A stretch of 6,771 bases of DNA, taken from positions 1-6,771 of the forward strand of contig JACZXR010000133.1 of assembly GCA_022571535.1 (NCBI GenBank), read 5' to 3'. The stretch comes from Deltaproteobacteria bacterium (lineage in GTDB: Bacteria > Desulfobacterota > Binatia > UBA9968 > CAXXLF01). The notes beneath the pieces were generated by a model. The model saw only the letters and a program-made list of their open reading frames with translations. It had not been told where the DNA came from and ran no database searches. Shown here one piece after another: positions 4,815-6,771 of this stretch (its first letter is position 1; the number at the start of each line of letters is the position of its first letter). A program made the translations under genes and the position numbers.

Positions 4815-6771
4815 ATGCACACCAACCACCTGATTCACGAAACTAGTCCCTATCTCCTCCAGCACGCCCACAATCCGGTCGAATGGTACCCTTGGGGAGA
4901 GGAGGCCTTTCAGAGGGCCAAGAAAGAGAGAAAGCCCATCCTTCTCAGCATAGGATATTCGGCCTGCCACTGGTGCCATGTCATGGAGCATGAGTCATTT
5001 GAGAACGAAGAGATCGCCGCTTTGATGAACGAGTATTTTGTAAGCGTCAAAGTGGATCGAGAAGAAAGACCCGATCTAGATGAAATCTACATGAACGCCG
5101 TGCAGATGCTTACCGGGCGGGGGGGCTGGCCCATGACGGTCTTTCTCACGCCGGAGGGAAAACCTTTCTTTGGCGGCACCTACTTTCCGCCCGAAGACCG
5201 CCATGGTGTACAGGGCTTTCCCAGTGTCTTGAGGGCTGGCGCTCAGGCCTACCGGGACAGGCCGCAAGACGTGGAAAAGAGCGTCCGACAGATCCTCGAA
5301 GCCTTACATCACCAGGGAAAGTTAAGGGAGAGCGGCCGACCGTTTGACCGGGAGGGAACCGTTCATGCCGCCGAGCAGCTCTCTCAATCCTATGATCCCG
5401 AGCATGGGGGATTGGGCCGCGCGCCCAAGTTCCCCAACGTGGGGGCCTTGGAGCTCTTTCTCCGCGCCTACCGGCGCTCTGGGAATGAGCGATTCCTTGA
5501 GATGGCCACCCATAGCCTGACACGAATGGCTGAAGGAGGAATGTACGACCACCTGGGGGGAGGCTTTCACCGCTACACGGTGGATGAAAAGTGGCTGGTT
5601 CCTCATTTCGAGAAGATGCTCTATGACAACGCCCAGCTCACCCGCCTCTACGTTGATGCTTTTCGCATCACCCGGGATCCCTTATATAAACGGGTTGTCG
5701 AAGAGACCCTCGACTACCTCTTGCGCGAAATGTTCCATCCTGGAGGAGGTTTTTACTCTACCCAGGACGCGGATAGCGAGGGCGTGGAGGGAAAATTTTT
5801 CGTCTGGAGCCGTAATGAGGTTATGGAGATCCTGGGCGAGGAGGCCGGTGAGATCTTCTGCCGGATCTATGATGTCAGCGATCTTGGCAATTTCGATGGC
5901 CATAACATCCTTCATCCTATTCTGACGCCGGAGCAGTCAGCAAAATATTTCAAAAGGGGTGCCGATGAGCTTGCAAGTATAATTACTCAGGCGAAAGCGA
6001 AGCTCTTGAAAGAAAGGGAAAAGAGGGTCAAGCCCTTCCGTGACGACAAGATTTTGACGTCATGGAACGGTCTTATGCTCTCTGGCTTGGCCTCTGCCTA
6101 TGAGATTACGGGTGCACCCCGCTATCGGGAGGTGGCGGTGAAGACCGTCGAGTTTATCTTTGCCGAGATGTATCAGGAAGGGACTCTCCTTCATACCTAC
6201 AGAAATGGGCAGGCAAAGCTCCGCAGCTACCTCGACGATTATGCCTTCTTAACCGCGGGACTTCTCGATCTTTATGAGGCGACTTTTGAGAGTGCAATGT
6301 TGGAGCGGGCCGTCAAGCTTTCGGAGGTAATGATTCTAGAATTCTGGGATGATATCGATGGGGCCTTCTTCTATACCGGGAAATCACATGAACAGCTCAT
6401 TAACCGGTCCAAGCCAGCCTTCGACGGCTCCATCCCATCTGGCAACTCTGCGGCGGCCCAGGTCCTTCTCAGACTCTATCACTACACAGGCAAAGAGGAT
6501 TATCTAAAAAGGGCAGAAAAGGTATTGCGCCTATACTACGACGCTATGGAGAAACAGCCGTTCGGATTAACGGCCATGCTCTGCGCTTTGGATTATTATT
6601 TGGAGAAGCCGAAGGAGATTGTCCTCATGGGAGACCCGGAGGACCAGGTCACACAGGAGATGCTGCAGAAGATCCAGTCCTTTTATCTTCCCAACAGGAC
6701 CCTTCAGGTGGTCAAACCGGGTGAGCCCATGGGAAAGACTTCTCCCCTTCTGGAAGGGAAATCCCAAATCG
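4815..6771 (+). CDS. yyaL: YyaL/SSP411-family thioredoxin-fold protein (DUF255), 3' truncated
   Basis: The frame is open from ATG 4815 to the right edge: 652 whole codons without a stop. Family members are about 670-700 residues, so only a short C-terminal piece is missing. The start is supported by the family opening N4-H-L-I-H-E-T-S-P-Y-L-L-Q-H-A; an in-frame TGA at 4794 limits upstream choices. Residues 1-160 form the thioredoxin-like domain with C51-H-W-C54, V80-D-R-E-E-R-P86 and G-G-W-P106, where P106 is the expected cis-proline. The remainder is the alpha/alpha-barrel (six-hairpin glycosidase-like) region, with A-P-K-F-P at 203-207, H-F-E-K-M-L-Y-D-N at 264-272, D-A-D-S-E-G at 318-323 and S-W-N-G at 416-419. 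No signal peptide is visible, so it is cytoplasmic. The biochemical role of this family is not settled. The ribosome site is poor (GGAAG touching the ATG); it may be co-transcribed with lexA. Confidence 0.93.
   Translation, partial: MHTNHLIHETSPYLLQHAHNPVEWYPWGEEAFQRAKKERKPILLSIGYSACHWCHVMEHESFENEEIAALMNEYFVSVKVDREERPDLDEIYMNAVQMLTGRGGWPMTVFLTPEGKPFFGGTYFPPEDRHGVQGFPSVLRAGAQAYRDRPQDVEKSVRQILEALHHQGKLRESGRPFDREGTVHAAEQLSQSYDPEHGGLGRAPKFPNVGALELFLRAYRRSGNERFLEMATHSLTRMAEGGMYDHLGGGFHRYTVDEKWLVPHFEKMLYDNAQLTRLYVDAFRITRDPLYKRVVEETLDYLLREMFHPGGGFYSTQDADSEGVEGKFFVWSRNEVMEILGEEAGEIFCRIYDVSDLGNFDGHNILHPILTPEQSAKYFKRGADELASIITQAKAKLLKEREKRVKPFRDDKILTSWNGLMLSGLASAYEITGAPRYREVAVKTVEFIFAEMYQEGTLLHTYRNGQAKLRSYLDDYAFLTAGLLDLYEATFESAMLERAVKLSEVMILEFWDDIDGAFFYTGKSHEQLINRSKPAFDGSIPSGNSAAAQVLLRLYHYTGKEDYLKRAEKVLRLYYDAMEKQPFGLTAMLCALDYYLEKPKEIVLMGDPEDQVTQEMLQKIQSFYLPNRTLQVVKPGEPMGKTSPLLEGKSQI

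Noticed and set aside
5146..5523. Long minus-strand open frame inside the YyaL-like gene
   Set aside because: It lies opposite an unbroken coding frame rich in family motifs. The translation is Arg/Pro/Gly-heavy and typical of an antisense shadow.

Overview
The window looks like chromosomal DNA from a bacterium. All genes read on the + strand, and codon use appears balanced by eye. The presence of LexA, a membrane von Willebrand A (VWA) protein pair of the BatA/aerotolerance-like kind, and a YyaL/DUF255 thioredoxin-fold protein would fit a Desulfobacterota (Deltaproteobacteria)-like or related Gram-negative lineage. No marker here decides the phylum. I see no rRNA, tRNA, CRISPR array, phage gene or intact transposase.

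Layout. (1) Positions 1-3285 hold two overlapping membrane-protein genes. The first is the C-terminal part of a BatA-N/VWA-type protein cut by the left edge. The second is a complete 854-residue protein with two VWA-like domains and a glutamine-amidotransferase-like domain. They share an ATGA stop/start and are probably translationally coupled. (2) Positions 3286-3571 are non-coding. They are dominated by a 197-bp segment bounded by a perfect 17-bp inverted repeat, which looks like a miniature inverted-repeat element (MITE) or IS remnant; a weak promoter can be drawn inside its right end. (3) Positions 3572-4068 hold two small genes of unknown function (94 and 66 residues), 11 bp apart, each with a good ribosome binding site. 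(4) Positions 4069-4776 hold a 102-bp leader and lexA. The leader contains a possible 7-codon peptide gene that carries the strong Shine-Dalgarno; lexA itself has almost none. (5) From 4815 to the right edge runs a YyaL/SSP411-family gene that lacks only its last few dozen codons.

How they may work together. The two VWA genes form one unit, likely acting at the inner membrane and periplasm. The two small genes, lexA and the YyaL-like gene are co-directional with gaps of 11, 102 and 38 bp and could form a second operon starting downstream of the MITE-like segment. LexA carries all parts needed for RecA-stimulated self-cleavage, so it should be the SOS repressor, but I found no recognisable LexA operator near it. 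The points most worth following are the element with its possible outward promoter, the unknown small-gene pair next to lexA, the mini-ORF in front of lexA, and the double-MIDAS architecture of the 854-residue protein.
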